From Spinacia oleracea (taxonomy: Eukaryota > Streptophyta > Magnoliopsida > Caryophyllales > Amaranthaceae), in contig NC_079487.1 in the NCBI RefSeq assembly GCF_020520425.1, positions 125,758,385 to 125,822,384 on the forward strand: DNA of 64,000 nucleotides. Reading direction: 5' to 3'. The translations under genes and the position numbers were made by a program. Below are positions 10,789 to 21,314 of the stretch, piece after piece (position 1 is the stretch's first letter; each line of letters opens with the position of its first letter). The notes under the pieces were generated by a model. That model saw only the letters and a program-made list of their open reading frames with translations, was not told the DNA's origin and searched no databases.

Positions 10789-11912
10789 GCTAAGTATGAC
10801 TTCAGTGAAGCTGATGATGCAAACATTGAGAAAGCATTAAGGATTCAATGTTCTACCCTTTATAGACATCGGAGAGAAAGGCTGAAGGCGGCCTATTTTT
10901 CAAAGAGCAGAAATTTGAAAGAGGTGGAGCGTGCCTGCCCAGTAACAATAGATCTTGCTCAATGGAGGTGGCTTATATAGCTATTGGAACCTTCCTAAAC
11001 AGAGGGCAAGTATTAATTACGAATACTAATATTCATTTGCATTGTCATCGTTTTAGTAATCTAATATATAGTGTTGTAAATAATAGGAAAGAAGTGAAAA
11101 GAATCGGGCGAATGCTCTTTCAAACAAGATCCGGTCAGCTTGTGGTGCCAAATCAATAGCTAGGACAATTTATGAATTGGTGAGCTTCTTGTCAAACTTC
11201 TTGTCAAACTTTACTGTTTATAATTAATGAATAACTTTACTGTTTATATATTTCCTAGGAACTTGAGGTTGAGGCAGGTAGTAATGAGCATGAAGAGGAG
11301 AACGAGGCCACAAATGCATCTAGTTCAAATGCAACTACATCAACAACACAAGCTAATGGCGACCCTATGTATTTGAAGCTATGGGAGAAGACAAAGAGGT
11401 ATTAATTTGTCAAAGGTGGAAACTTATAAAAAGTAGGAAGGTTCTCAATGCAAGGATAGTCTGGTTGCATACAGTTTAACTCCTACACTCATCACTTTCT
11501 CTCTTCTTACTTCTATATTATCGATAGGCACAAAAATGGGAAGTTTGATGACGAGGCTGAAATTAAGTACAACAAGTTTAAACAGTTGCATGAGAAAGAA
11601 GTTGGAGAGAAAGGTGCAGACAATGTTTCCGTAGATGTGGCCTATGAAAACGTTCTTGGATATCGTCCAGGTTATGCACGGGGGTTAGGTAAAGGTCACC
11701 CGGTGTTGTCCAAGGATTTGAAGAAAGGAAGGGTTGAGTTGGAAGTAACTGTAGTGCAACTCCAGAATGAGAACAACACGATGCGAGCTGAATTTGAGCA
11801 TCATAAAGCTGAAACTTTGAGAAAGGAAAATGAAGCTAAGAAGAAACAAGAAGAACTGGAACAGAAGCTTAAATTAATCATGGAGAAAATTGGCCTTGAA
11901 TCCTTGACATAA
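10789..11912 (+). CDS. Plant transposase of the Ptta/En/Spm type (Transposase_24), spliced, broken in the first visible exon
   Basis: Four exons can be read: 10789-11005, 11087-11179, 11259-11398 and 11528-11912. The joined last three give 205 residues. Recognisable family blocks are KYDFSEADDANIEKAL and LYRHRRERLKAAYF, then SYWNLPKQR, SEKNRANALSNKIRSACGAK, LKLWEKTKRHKNGKFDDEAE, and KGADNVSVDVAYENVLGYRP. A C-terminal coiled coil rich in Lys/Glu follows. Exon 1 contains a one-base frame change between WRWLI and SYWNLP, so this copy is probably inactive. The first visible intron (11006-11086) appears to use a GC donor, AGG|GCAAGT. The other introns are GT-AG. No convincing initiator exon was found upstream. 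The product would bind transposon ends as an accessory DNA-binding protein; this is family knowledge, not seen here. Confidence 0.8.
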
Positions 11913-12302
11913 AGAGGTAATATTTGATACTTGAAATGAAATCAAAATTATTGTGAATATATACTTGTGGGGGTTGGGTTAAATACAAGTATTTTATGGG
12001 GACATGCTGCCAAAATTAATTTTAAATTTTGATAAGATTATAATATCTGGATTAAGAATTAATTTTGATAAGATTAAACTCTTTGGTCACTGAATTGGGT
12101 TAGGGAGATCACTGAATTTGTCATTCTCTTTGGTCATAGTGACGATTCATATTTGATGCAGTCCTTGCCTTTACAATGCCAACTTTTAGCTGATTTAGAT
12201 TTAGCACAAATTTAATGAGGGAAGCCAATTGTTCAATTTGTGGTGGATACTAGAACATGGGAGATATATCGATTTTGTTTTTTTTCATGTTTTGACATAA
12301 AA

Positions 12303-12592
12303 TTTTACGGTGAGCTAAGAACCTCATTACGCGGTAGAGGGAAGGTGGCGGACATTAAAGGGAAGATGCTAGCTCGGCTAGTTGACATAGATCCACCATT
12401 TTTATGAAAAACATCGGCTATGCCAAGGTCATTAGCACATTTAACTATTGCCATCTCTGTGAAACCAAATACATATCTCCAAATATCTACACTTGCTTCT
12501 GCTTCTTCCTCCTCTTCCTTTCCCCTGTGCTCACCATTTGTTACATCTCTCAACATTGTTTGTTCCATTTTAGTTCTGTGTTTGTCCAGCAA
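12303..12592 (-). pseudogene. Fragment of a plant O-methyltransferase gene (N-terminal dimerisation region)
   Basis: The minus strand encodes EASVDIWRYVFGFTEMAIVK, then IADVFHKNGGSM, which is the dimerisation domain of caffeate/isoflavone-type S-adenosylmethionine O-methyltransferases. After a frame change the match resumes as LAELASSL, a stop, then CPPPSLYRVMRFLAHRK. Only the N-terminal quarter is present; the SAM-binding half is missing. It lies between the transposase gene and the tRNA gene inside the inferred CACTA element, so capture of a host gene piece by the transposon is the likely origin. It is antisense to the transposase gene. Confidence 0.75.
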
Positions 12593-12815
12593 GCTAATAT
12601 CAAGGCTTTGTTTATATAATGCTGGACATTTATTGCCCTCCGTTTCTCCTGTGGTATGTCATTGGTTGATCGATATTTTTATATAAGTCATAAAAGTTCA
12701 TAACACCTTTGTCTCATATAATTGCACTACACTGTATTGTATGGAATGTATTCTTTCATCTGTTTAGAATTACAATTATGTGTTAATTTGTAAAGTTTAA
12801 CATTTATCATCAATA

Positions 12816-12902
12816 GGGGTGGTGGCGCAGTTGGCTAGCGCGTAGGTCTCATAGCTAAGTTGAGTAATCCTGAGGTCGAGAGTTCGAGCCTCTCTCACCC
12901 CA
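12816..12902 (+). tRNA. Elongator tRNA-Met(CAT), intron-containing
   Basis: An 87-nt cloverleaf starts GGGGTGG and closes with CACCCC plus discriminator A (one G·U pair in the acceptor stem). The D-arm is GGCGC...GCGC, and the T-arm contains GAGAGTTCGAGCCTCTC. The anticodon CAT sits in loop CTCATA, followed by an intron of about 13 nt (gctaagttgagta), which is the standard position and the situation known for plant elongator tRNA-Met genes. Box A (TGGCGCAGTTGG) and box B (GTTCGAGCC) are intact. An upstream CAA and a downstream T8 tract support Pol III transcription. Confidence 0.92.
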
Positions 12903-12909
12903 ACTGTAA

Positions 12910-12917
12910 TTTTTTTT
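12910..12917 (+). terminator. Pol III terminator of tRNA-Met
   Basis: A run of eight T begins 8 nt after the tRNA 3' end. Confidence 0.75.
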
Positions 12918-13847
12918 AAAAAAAATTGCTCCAAATGAGCAAGTTTTCTTTTAACCAGTATGCATTCTACATTCTCTATGCATTTGCTATTGCATCACCC
13001 TCCTGTTGTACATGCTTTACTTAGATTTTTAGATGATAAAGAAAATGGTTGAGCTGACAGATTCAACTGTGGATGTACTAAGGATCTATTCTAACATACT
13101 CCTACCTGTTTACAGGATCTTGATGCTGGCTGGTACTGAATCAAGGAATGTTTGTAGGCTACATATTACTCACAATTCTACTGGGTGTTGTTATTGGTTG
13201 CTCAAACTCAGTAATCAAGCTGTTGTGCTCAACTTTATGACACAATCAGGACAGCGCCTTTATTTTATTGTACGGACAGATTCACCAAGCTTGTTGCAAT
13301 ATATATAGTTACTTATAAGCTAAGTTTTTGCGTAGCCTCAACCAGATTTATTTATTTTTAAATAAAAAAAAGAACAAAGAGGGCGACTTTATCAAGTTGC
13401 CATTTTTGATTTTGAACAAAAAAAAATAACCAAAGAGGGCGATATTTAAGTTGCCTTCCTTGTTTTCAAACAAAGAAGGCGAAATTTATTTGCCCTCTTT
13501 GGTTTTGATCAAAAAGGGCGAATAAATAGTGTTGCCGTGGAAAGCTAATAGGACGAAGAAAAGGGCGATATTTTGATCAAAGAGGGCGATTTTTTTCGCC
13601 CTCTTTGATCCTGTTCGTTGTAGTGAAACTCAATGTAAAAAATATTATGAAACGTAATAAAACATAGAGTGTAAAATTATTTTGTAAGGGATTTAATATG
13701 AGTAAGAAAACATGCAGTTCGTAGGGTTAAGATCGAAGGACCTTAACTTTTCTTATTCATCAATTTTTTTGAACTGACATGTAGCCGACCCATATATGAT
13801 CTGACAACTACTAGTGCGACTTATTATTTTACGCACTCTTATCTTTA

Positions 13848-14166
13848 CTCCCTCCGTGATTTAGTAGAAGTCACACTTACTATTTTCGACCGTAATTTAT
13901 TAAGAGTCACATTTCCATTTTTAGTAAATTTTCCACCCCACCATCTAATTAAATAATATATCTAATTTACTCTATAACCCAGTAACCCACCAGGCCACCA
14001 CCACATTATACAATTCATTTTAAAAACTCACCCCACTAAAGTTAATGGTCCTCACTTGTTTTACTTGAATAAAATATTTACTCCAATTCCACTAGCTTTA
14101 TTATTTTATTTTATGTTACTATTCTAAATTAATACTCGTGTCCACTCCTAATAAATTACGGGGGAG
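13848..14166. mobile_element. Stowaway MITE
   Basis: Ends CTCCCTCCGTGATTTAGTAG ... CTAATAAATTACGGGGGAG, flanked by TA on both sides. Noncoding, about 320 bp. Confidence 0.75.
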
Positions 14167-14454
14167 TATTCATTTGAACTTATTAAAACTTGTTAAACAA
14201 CTTATTAGGTCTTTTGAGTGGTTACGTTGATAGAGAAACCTGATCTCCATGATGGGAAAATGGAAGGGAAACGAGACAGTGAATGCGGTTGAAAGGTTAA
14301 AAAAAATGTTGTGATTGCGTGAAAGTGAAAGGCAAAGAATAGAAGAAAAAAGGTGGTGTCGAAACAAACAGAAATTGTTCTTTAACACTAGATAAAATAA
14401 AACTTGTTATCACTTATTTTTACAAGCCAAACAAAAAATCATGTTCCTAGAGAA

Positions 14455-14905
14455 AATATGACAAAGATTTCCTCCCAACCAAAGTGATGTTTTCGGTACT
14501 TTTTCCCCACAAAAATGTTCGGAGTCGGAGCATCATACTTGCTAGAACAAACTCTTAATATCAAGGTCCACCATGTTTAATTATTCTTTTTAGAAATCGG
14601 CATAATATCATATGGAGTATACAATAACTCAATTAACATCGCACCAAAAGAAAACTCAATTAGCAACCACAAAATGGATATACGTAGACACGTAGTATAA
14701 TCACAATCGTATTCAAAATGGGCCCTAACATCAAAATGGACGACGACTGATGAAGAGTCGAAGAAGCCAAGAGCTTGCAACTAAACTGATTGAACACCGG
14801 CCACAACCACAAAAGATTCCATAATTGATGATGATTTTCTGATTTGATCCATGCATGTTAGTATTTTTGTCATTACAAATTTTTTGTGGCTCCATTATTT
14901 TCTTA
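14455..14905. repeat. Segment homologous to 1600-1960 (duplicated matrixin 3' flank)
   Basis: Shares an ordered set of blocks with 1600-1960 at moderate identity ('gatttcctcccaacca', 'tcaattagcaaccac', 'agcttgcaa', 'tttgatccatg'). It lies about 1.3 kb past the stop codon of matrixin C, as the other copy lies about 0.8 kb past that of matrixin A. No gene within. Confidence 0.6.
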
Positions 14906-15181
14906 ATTAACTTAGACTTTTATATATACGAAGTATTATACTTCGAAGTTGATTTGATAATTTTCGTAAGATGTGTAACACACGTACTTGTTTAGGATAG
15001 GTTGAGCTACATATTTGATCAGTTCGATCTCGAGCTTGTAAATCTTACACATACCACTGGATACGTAGTACGTACGTGGTACAAAGGTTCATACCACGTC
15101 TCCGTAAAAGTACTCCATATATAGTGTTATCGAAAATAGTGAGTAATTTTACAAATTTTAACGTTAATTTCCTCTGAATTA

Positions 15182-15455
15182 CACTATAAAAATTTGTATC
15201 TTTAACGACAACCTAATTACGAAGGGTCAAAAATTCCATCACAAAAGGCTTTTGCGACGGAGCTAAACAACCAAATAAAGACGGGAACAACCGTCGCAAA
15301 TGTCTTTTACGACGGGTTAACAACGCGATTTTCCATTAACGTACGGCGGCCCCCTCTAATGACGGGTTCGCGATAGGAAATCCAGTCATTAATCAACAAT
15401 TATTGGCCTTTAGCGACGGGATTTCTTGTCGTTAATGGTACAACTTTTTGTACTG
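15182..15455. mobile_element. CACTA-like MITE, copy b
   Basis: Ends CACTATAAAAATTTGTATC ... TGGTACAACTTTTTGTACTG with TTA duplicated on both sides (15179-15181, 15456-15458). Inverted relative to copy a. Confidence 0.8.
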
Positions 15456-16253
15456 TTAATAATTAAGAACCCTAAAATAAAATTGAAAAAAAAAAAAATC
15501 TTATTTGGGAAAAGTTGGGAAAATTACATGGTACCACAACTTAAAACAACAATTGCAAGATATATATTTGCAATTACCGCAAATTTCAAAATCCAAACTT
15601 TTAAAGTTGCCTCCACTTTTTAATTTTACACTTTATTTTACCCCAAAACCCTATAGTAATTCAAAAGATTAGAGAGAATATGAGAAGATTTGGAGCGAAT
15701 TGAATCCCAATTTGGAAACACCAGCTAGCTCATTGTTTGCCTCGATCATTTAGATTTACGATCAATTTGTATGGATGTTTATAATGGTGACGTAGAAAGG
15801 GAAGTGAAATTTCAAAGGAACGATCGAATCAGAATGGAGGAAAGGCGTTGGTTGTGACTTGTGAGCCTCACTAAAGGAAAGTTTTAACAGAATGAATCAG
15901 TCTCCAGTTCTCCACTCTCCAGGCAGTTATTATAACACAAAACAAATAAATAAAAGTAGTTCTATTATTACTCCAAAAAAAAAACATAAAAAGTACAAGA
16001 ATTTTTCTTAAAGGCCAATTCATTTTTCACGCGCTATTATATGATATTATTGTGTGAACACGTATAGAGAAGTACATTGAATTGCAAGGTGGAATACTTG
16101 TATACAAGTAGGCCATAACCTCATTTTGTACGTACAACAATTTAAGAAATTTGATTAAATAATTGAATACTATAATAATGCATGCGGCATTGATGATTGA
16201 TCATATCATGGCACTCTAATTAACTTACGTAACAATAACACCAAATTGTGTTG
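15456..16253. other. Intergenic downstream of matrixin C
   Basis: AT-rich spacer. No gene, tRNA or transposon end recognised. Confidence 0.4.
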
Positions 16254-17269
16254 TTATGCCTTCCCATATATGGCCTGAATACCTAAAACATCATCCTGTT
16301 GGAGCTCTCTTTTTTTCACCCCTCGATCAACAATGGCAAACATCACAGCACTCTGATCCTGAGTATGGCTAAGGCCGAGAAGATGACCGATTTCATGAAG
16401 CACAACGGTGTTAAGATCGACTTGATTTATTCCAGGGTCGTCACTCCAATCCTCAGTTGCATCATAATGTGAAACCCCACCAGTTGGATAAAAAGAATGA
16501 CCTACTACTCCACCAGGGCCGTCGAAAGGGTACCTATCCCCATGATCGCCAACCGCAAACCCGAATACTAAATCGGATTGGTTTCCCTCACCCACTTCCT
16601 CAAAAGTAAAGGGACTATATTGTTCCCATTTACTCAACTGATCAACTACTATGGATCTCATGTTTTCGGCTCCGGGGACTAGGGTTCCTGACTGGATTTG
16701 GAACGTTAGTTTGTACTCTGAGGATGGCCATGCTACCCCTTGATTTGTATACAAGGATGTCTTGTCTTTCTTTCGCATTGTATTCTTGCCTTCGATAAAG
16801 TCCGGTACGCCACATCTATAAACACCAAGAGATCGAGAAATATACGTTAAGAGTGTAATTCATACGTGAATAGGAGACTAAATAGAGAGATATTGACTAA
16901 CATATAGATATATAGAAATGTACGTTGAAATAGAACGTACCGAGGTTTCATCATTTGTTGCACCGTGGTAGCATCCAAATGTCCTGTGACATTTAACCCG
17001 TAATTGTGCTGGTAGGTTTTGATCGCTTCCTCGAGTCTCTCGTCGAATAATTGATCATCTTCGTTGTTGATAGTCATGGTATGATTTTCGAGGTACCCGA
17101 ATTTTGCAAGGTACCGTTTAAGATGGTGAAGGCCATCCACATTTTGGCCCTTCATGCATCCTTCTAAGCTCTTTAGGAAACCAAAAGGGCTATCATTTGG
17201 TTTGGACTGAGTTGTGTGTGGAACGACCAAAAATAGAATTGCACAAAAAATATAATTTTTTGTTGCCAT
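16254..17269 (-). CDS. Matrixin-type metalloendoproteinase, copy C
   Basis: Exon 1 is 17269-16941 and exon 2 is 16815-16254, with a short 125-bp intron (CCTCG|GTACGT, TATAG|ATGTGG), giving 296 residues. I chose the ATG at 17269 (MATKNY) rather than the in-frame ATG at 17281, because all paralogues start MAT or MAA here. Signal peptide, prodomain (LHHLKRYLAKFGYL ... VQQMMKPR), canonical cysteine switch PRCGVPD, structural-zinc loop DHGDRYPFDGPGG with GHSF and SHYD all retained, catalytic motif HEIGHLLGLSH, Met-turn VMFA. The linker after the cysteine switch is shorter than in A (KKDKTSLY directly). No C-terminal anchor. Prodomain, promoter and 3' flank resemblance make copy A its closest relative here. 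Confidence 0.9.
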
Positions 17270-17340
17270 ATTATTTGGCATTATTTATTAGGTTTCAGAA
17301 TATTTAAATATAACTAATGAATGACCAACCTAAAATATAG

Positions 17341-17352
17341 CTTACTTATATA
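17341..17352 (-). promoter_or_regulatory. Probable TATA box of matrixin C
   Basis: The minus strand reads TATATAAGTAAG, about 75 bp upstream of the ATG at 17269. It corresponds in position to the TATA boxes of the other copies. Confidence 0.45.
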
Positions 17353-17392
17353 CGTACTAGTTGGGATAAGCTCTCTATTATTATTCTCCTTC

Positions 17393-17423
17393 ATTTTATT
17401 TTATTTTATTTTATTTTATTTTT
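17393..17423. repeat. (TTTTA)n microsatellite
   Basis: About six uninterrupted TTTTA units in the upstream region of matrixin C. Confidence 0.85.
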
Positions 17424-17673
17424 GTCATACTCTCTCTTGTATTCTCGTTATCAAGAAGTCGGCAAATTCGTCGTTGCATTTCGCTAAAATCTTTTCTGGA
17501 CATATATCCGTTAATTACCACATAAAACATAATTATGTTTGTTAAATCATGATTTCTAATAAATTTCATCTCATCTCACTTTCTTGCTAGTTGCCTAACT
17601 TATGCTTGGTTTTGCTCTATTCGACTTATTTTGACTTATTTCAGACAAAATAAATTTAGAAAATTCCATATAA

Positions 17674-17922
17674 CACTACAAGAATTTGTATCTTTAATGA
17701 CAACATAATAACGAGGGGTCCAAAATTCGGTCACAAAAGCCTTTTGCGACGGGTTAACAACCAAACAAAATCGGGAACAACCGTCGCAAACGTCTTTTAC
17801 GACGGGATTTTCCATTAACGACGGCCCCCTTTTATGACGGGTTTGCGACAGAAAATTCTGTCATTAATCAACGATTATTGACCTAGCGACGGATTTTCCG
17901 TCGTTAATGGTGCAATTTATAT
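17674..17922. mobile_element. CACTA-like MITE, copy c (right end decayed)
   Basis: Begins CACTACAAGAATTTGTATC and contains the family's 'acgacgg' palindromes. The right terminus is degenerate after 'cgttaatggtgcaattta', so no target duplication can be shown. Same orientation as b and d. Confidence 0.7.
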
Positions 17923-18278
17923 AAGTTCTAGAAATTCATATAATATATGTTCTGAAAATTATTAATTTTTTCATATATTATCATCCACAAATAGGTTTAT
18001 TTCAACAAATAAATCCATATAAAATAAGTTAAGAACAAATAAGTGAAATTAGGTGAATAGATCGAACTCTTACTTGTTTCATTATCAGGTACAGTACAAC
18101 TACACCTATTTATTATTAAAAATAAAATAATATTAGGTTGGTCATTAATTAGTTATATTTAAATACAGTGTAGTATTAATTAAGAAATGAAAATGAAAGA
18201 AATTACCATTAATTAACATGAAAGAGAAATTGGTTACAAACTTTTCCCTGAAAATAAATAGAAATTGGTCACTACGAT

Positions 18279-18547
18279 CACTACAAGAATTTGTATTTTT
18301 AATGACAACCTAATTACGACGGGTCAAAAATCTCGTCGCAAAAGCCTTTTGCGACGGGGCTAACATCCAAACAAAGACGGAAACAACCGTCGCAAATGTC
18401 TTTTACGACGGGTTAACGACGGGATTTTTCATTAACGACGGCCCCCTTTTATGACGGGTCCGCGGCAGAAAATCCCGTCATTAATCAATGATTATTGGCT
18501 TTTAACGACGAGATTTTCCGTCGTTAATGGTACAATTTTTTGTAGTG
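18279..18547. mobile_element. CACTA-like MITE, copy d
   Basis: Ends CACTACAAGAATTTGTAT ... GGTACAATTTTTTGTAGTG, with GAT duplicated on both sides (18276-18278, 18548-18550). Confidence 0.85.
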
Positions 18548-19235
18548 GATATACGAAGTACTTACATAACGAATAGTCTACTTCTACTCGTAAATCTTTT
18601 ATATGTACTCGAAATCATGGTGCACATTCTCACGTGAAAGAGTTCACCTAATTATGTGAAAAGCATGTAAAATTACGTAGTAGATATAAGAGGTGGTACA
18701 CCTAACTCTAAATGAATCGCCAAAATGCGCAAAAAGAAAAAAAAAAAAAATTTCCTCCTTCTCCATCACTTGAATAATTTATGAACTGAAATAAAATTTA
18801 TGTGAACTATAAGAAATAAAAGGAATCAAATCCTAAACGTTACTTCTAAGTACGTATTAGTAGACCGAAAAAAATCATGATACTTATTCATGGACCATTA
18901 CCACAAAATAATGACAAAATTATGAAGTGGAATATTTTGGATACTAGTATCCTCCCATGTGAAGAAAATATATACCCATTTAATTATTGATGATTTTTCG
19001 AGAGGTGTCAAGCTGATAGTTGTTCCACGTAGGAATTCTCTTATTGGTTGTAGTTGCGGACTCGCCGCAAGATGTCTCCTATTGGTTTCTCCCTTGATCC
19101 CTCCGTATTTGATTACAAGTTACATATTGACCGTCATGTATATTAGGAAATAATAGTTGAATTAATAAAAATGCTAAAATATGTGGGGGAGGGAGTAGTA
19201 TAAAGAAATAAAAAAAAACGATGATGAGAAAAATA
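18548..19235. other. Intergenic, no gene seen
   Basis: AT-rich spacer between two MITEs. The ORF at 18959-19153 has no recognisable domain and is probably chance. Confidence 0.35.
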
Positions 19236-19504
19236 CACTATAAAAAATTGTACCATTAACGACAGGAAATTCCGTCGCTAAAAGCCAATAATAGTTGATT
19301 AATGACGGGATTTTCTGTCGCGAACCTGTCATAAAAGGGGGTCGTCGTTAATGAAAAATCTCGTCGTTAACCCGTCGTAAAAGATATTTGCGACGGTTGT
19401 TCCCGTATTTGTTTGGTTGTTAACCCCGTCGTAAAAGGTTTTTGCGATGGGATTTTTGACCCGTCGTAAATAGGTTGTTGTTAAAGATACAAATTCTTGT
19501 AGTG
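19236..19504. mobile_element. CACTA-like MITE, copy e
   Basis: Ends CACTATAAAAAATTGTACC ... GATACAAATTCTTGTAGTG, with ATA duplicated on both sides. Same orientation as copy a. Confidence 0.82.
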
Positions 19505-19924
19505 ATATTTTAATTAAATCAGAGAGGCAGTTTATTGCAGTGGTGATTCCTACGAAATTAGATATATTAAATAATTAGAAGGTAGGTAAAAAAATTGCAA
19601 AAAATGGAATTGTGACTCCTAATAAAATACGGATGGAGTATATAGTTTGGGACTTTAGGGGGTCTCGTAAATAAGTCGATATGTAGCTTCTGAATACTCT
19701 CGGTCAAAGCTAAACTAAATTCGTTTATTAAAAAATTGAATAAGCTCAAGTAAATATTTAAGTCTCATTTACTAAATGAGACTTACTCGAATAATATCGC
19801 GTTCATCTTGTTAGTGTTTATGAACATCTCGTTTATAATTCGTATATATTTTAGTAGAGTAATATTAAAGGATCTATTCTCCTAAAATATACTTTTTTTA
19901 AGGGATTAATTCTCCTGAACATAC
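19505..19924. other. Intergenic left of the LTR element
   Basis: AT-rich spacer up to the left LTR. Nothing recognisable. Confidence 0.4.
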
Positions 19925-21314
19925 TGTTAGGTTATGATACATATGATATTACATAAATCATGCGGAAACAACCATTAACCCAGGAATACATATTATTTAC
20001 ACATAATCATATAGCATAATTTAGATGCATACTCTTTGTTGCGTGCCCTCCCTAGCTGCGCCCGAACCGAGCAAGAACAAGTCTTTAGGACTCCAAGTGT
20101 CGTCCCTCCGTAGATAGTCCACAGCACGTCCGGATCCGCCTTAAGATTGACCAACTAGAATCGCCCTTAAGGTACTAGAATTTTCGGCACTTTTGAGCAA
20201 GATGTGTGACTGAATTTTTCTCTCAAAAACTCACTTTGAATACTTGAAAACTCGTTATAAATTGTGAACCCAGGCCACATATTTATAGGGGTATGGAAAG
20301 AGAATTGGAATCCTATTAGGATACGAATTAATTAAACTTAGAATCCTACAAGAACTCTAATTAATTAATTTATCAAATAGAATTAGGAATTTAATCATTA
20401 ACCGAACTCTGCACGTTTTAGGAATCGTGCATGAACACAAACTCACACACACACACACGGCAGCCACGATGGGCCGCCCATGCGCGTGCGTGCGAGCAGC
20501 AGCCCACGCAGCGAGGCCCACGCAGCCGCGGCCTTGGCGCGCGCTGGGCCTGCCTTGCGGTAGGCCTGGGCGCTGCCTTGGCTGGGCTTGTGGCGCGCGT
20601 TTGGCTTGCTGGGCGATGGCCTGGCTTCGAGCTGGGCCCTCGTCCGGCAGGCCTCGTCCGATGCTTATTCGTACGATACGCTTCCGATTAAATTTCCGAT
20701 TCCGGAATTCATTTCCGATACGAACAATATTTAACATTTCCGATTCCGGAATTAATTTCCGTTTCGAACAAATATTTAATATTTCCGTTTCCGGAATTAT
20801 TTTCCGATTCCGATAATATTTCCGATTCTGACAATATTTCCGTTTCCGGCAATATTTCCGATTCTGGCAATATTTCCATTTCCGATAATATTTTCCGATA
20901 CGTACCATGTTTCCGTTTCCGGCAACATCTACGACTTGGATGATATTATATTTCCGATACGATCCATATTTCCGTTTCCGGCAATATCATCGTTTCCGGA
21001 GTATTCATTTCTTGCCTGTAACGATCTCAGCTCCCACTGAAACCAAGATCCGTCGATTCCGAATATCCATAGATGGAGTATCTAATGCCATTAAATACTT
21101 GATCCGTTTACGTACTATTTGTGTGACCCTACGGGTTCAGTCAAGAGTAAGCTGTGGATTAATATCATTAATTCCACTTGAACTGAAGCGGCCTCTAGCT
21201 AGGCATTCAGCTCACTTGATCTCACTGAATTATTAACTTGTTAATTAATACTGAACCGCATTTATTAGACTTAACATAGAATGCATACTTGGACCAAGGG
21301 CATTATTTCCTTCA
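19925..21314 (-). repeat. LTR (3' LTR in element orientation)
   Basis: On the minus strand runs TGAAGGAAATAATGCCC ... CATAACCTAACA. Internal to it are a GC-rich block with a (CA)n start (20440-20660) and TTTCCG-type subrepeats (20690-21005). Short ORFs on both strands through the GC-rich block occur in both LTR copies and are not genes. Confidence 0.9.
20690..21005. repeat. TTTCCG subrepeat array inside the LTR
   Basis: Degenerate tandem units of about 17-20 bp built on 'aatatttccgtttccggc', about 15 copies. The same array is in the other LTR at 31126-31440. Such arrays often lie near LTR promoters, but no function is shown here. Confidence 0.75.

Larger units (their letters stand above)
7993..13626. 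mobile_element. Probable CACTA (En/Spm) element carrying a transposase_24 gene, an O-methyltransferase fragment and a tRNA gene
   Basis: The inferred left end CACTAAAAAAATTAAAGATCAA (7993) and the complement of the right end, CACTACAACGAACAGGATCAAAG (ending 13626), are similar but degenerate. Both ends are rich in GGGCGA/AGGGCG motifs (8033-8190 and 13380-13600), the subterminal repeat pattern typical of CACTA transposons. Inside lies a spliced Transposase_24-type gene (10789-11912). I found no Transposase_21 (TNPD-like) gene, so the element is probably non-autonomous. The flanking triplets (TTA left, AAA right) do not match, which weakens the exact ends. An untranslated leader-like stretch with 'caatttcaatttcaatt' repeats lies near 8600-8690. 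The rest (8760-10780, 12903-13320) has no recognisable coding sequence. Confidence 0.6.

Noticed and set aside
13033-13308. 91-codon ORF near the right end of the CACTA element
   Set aside because: No recognisable domain and no conserved splice context. It could be a transposon 3' remnant but I cannot support a gene.
17269-17281. Upstream in-frame ATG of matrixin C
   Set aside because: The extra four residues (MPNN) are absent from the paralogues, which all start at the MAT/MAA position.
20357-21236. ORFs of 86-183 codons in the left LTR, repeated in the right LTR
   Set aside because: They are copies of the same LTR sequence and read the TTTCCG subrepeats and GC-rich block. No known domain, and they are open on both strands.
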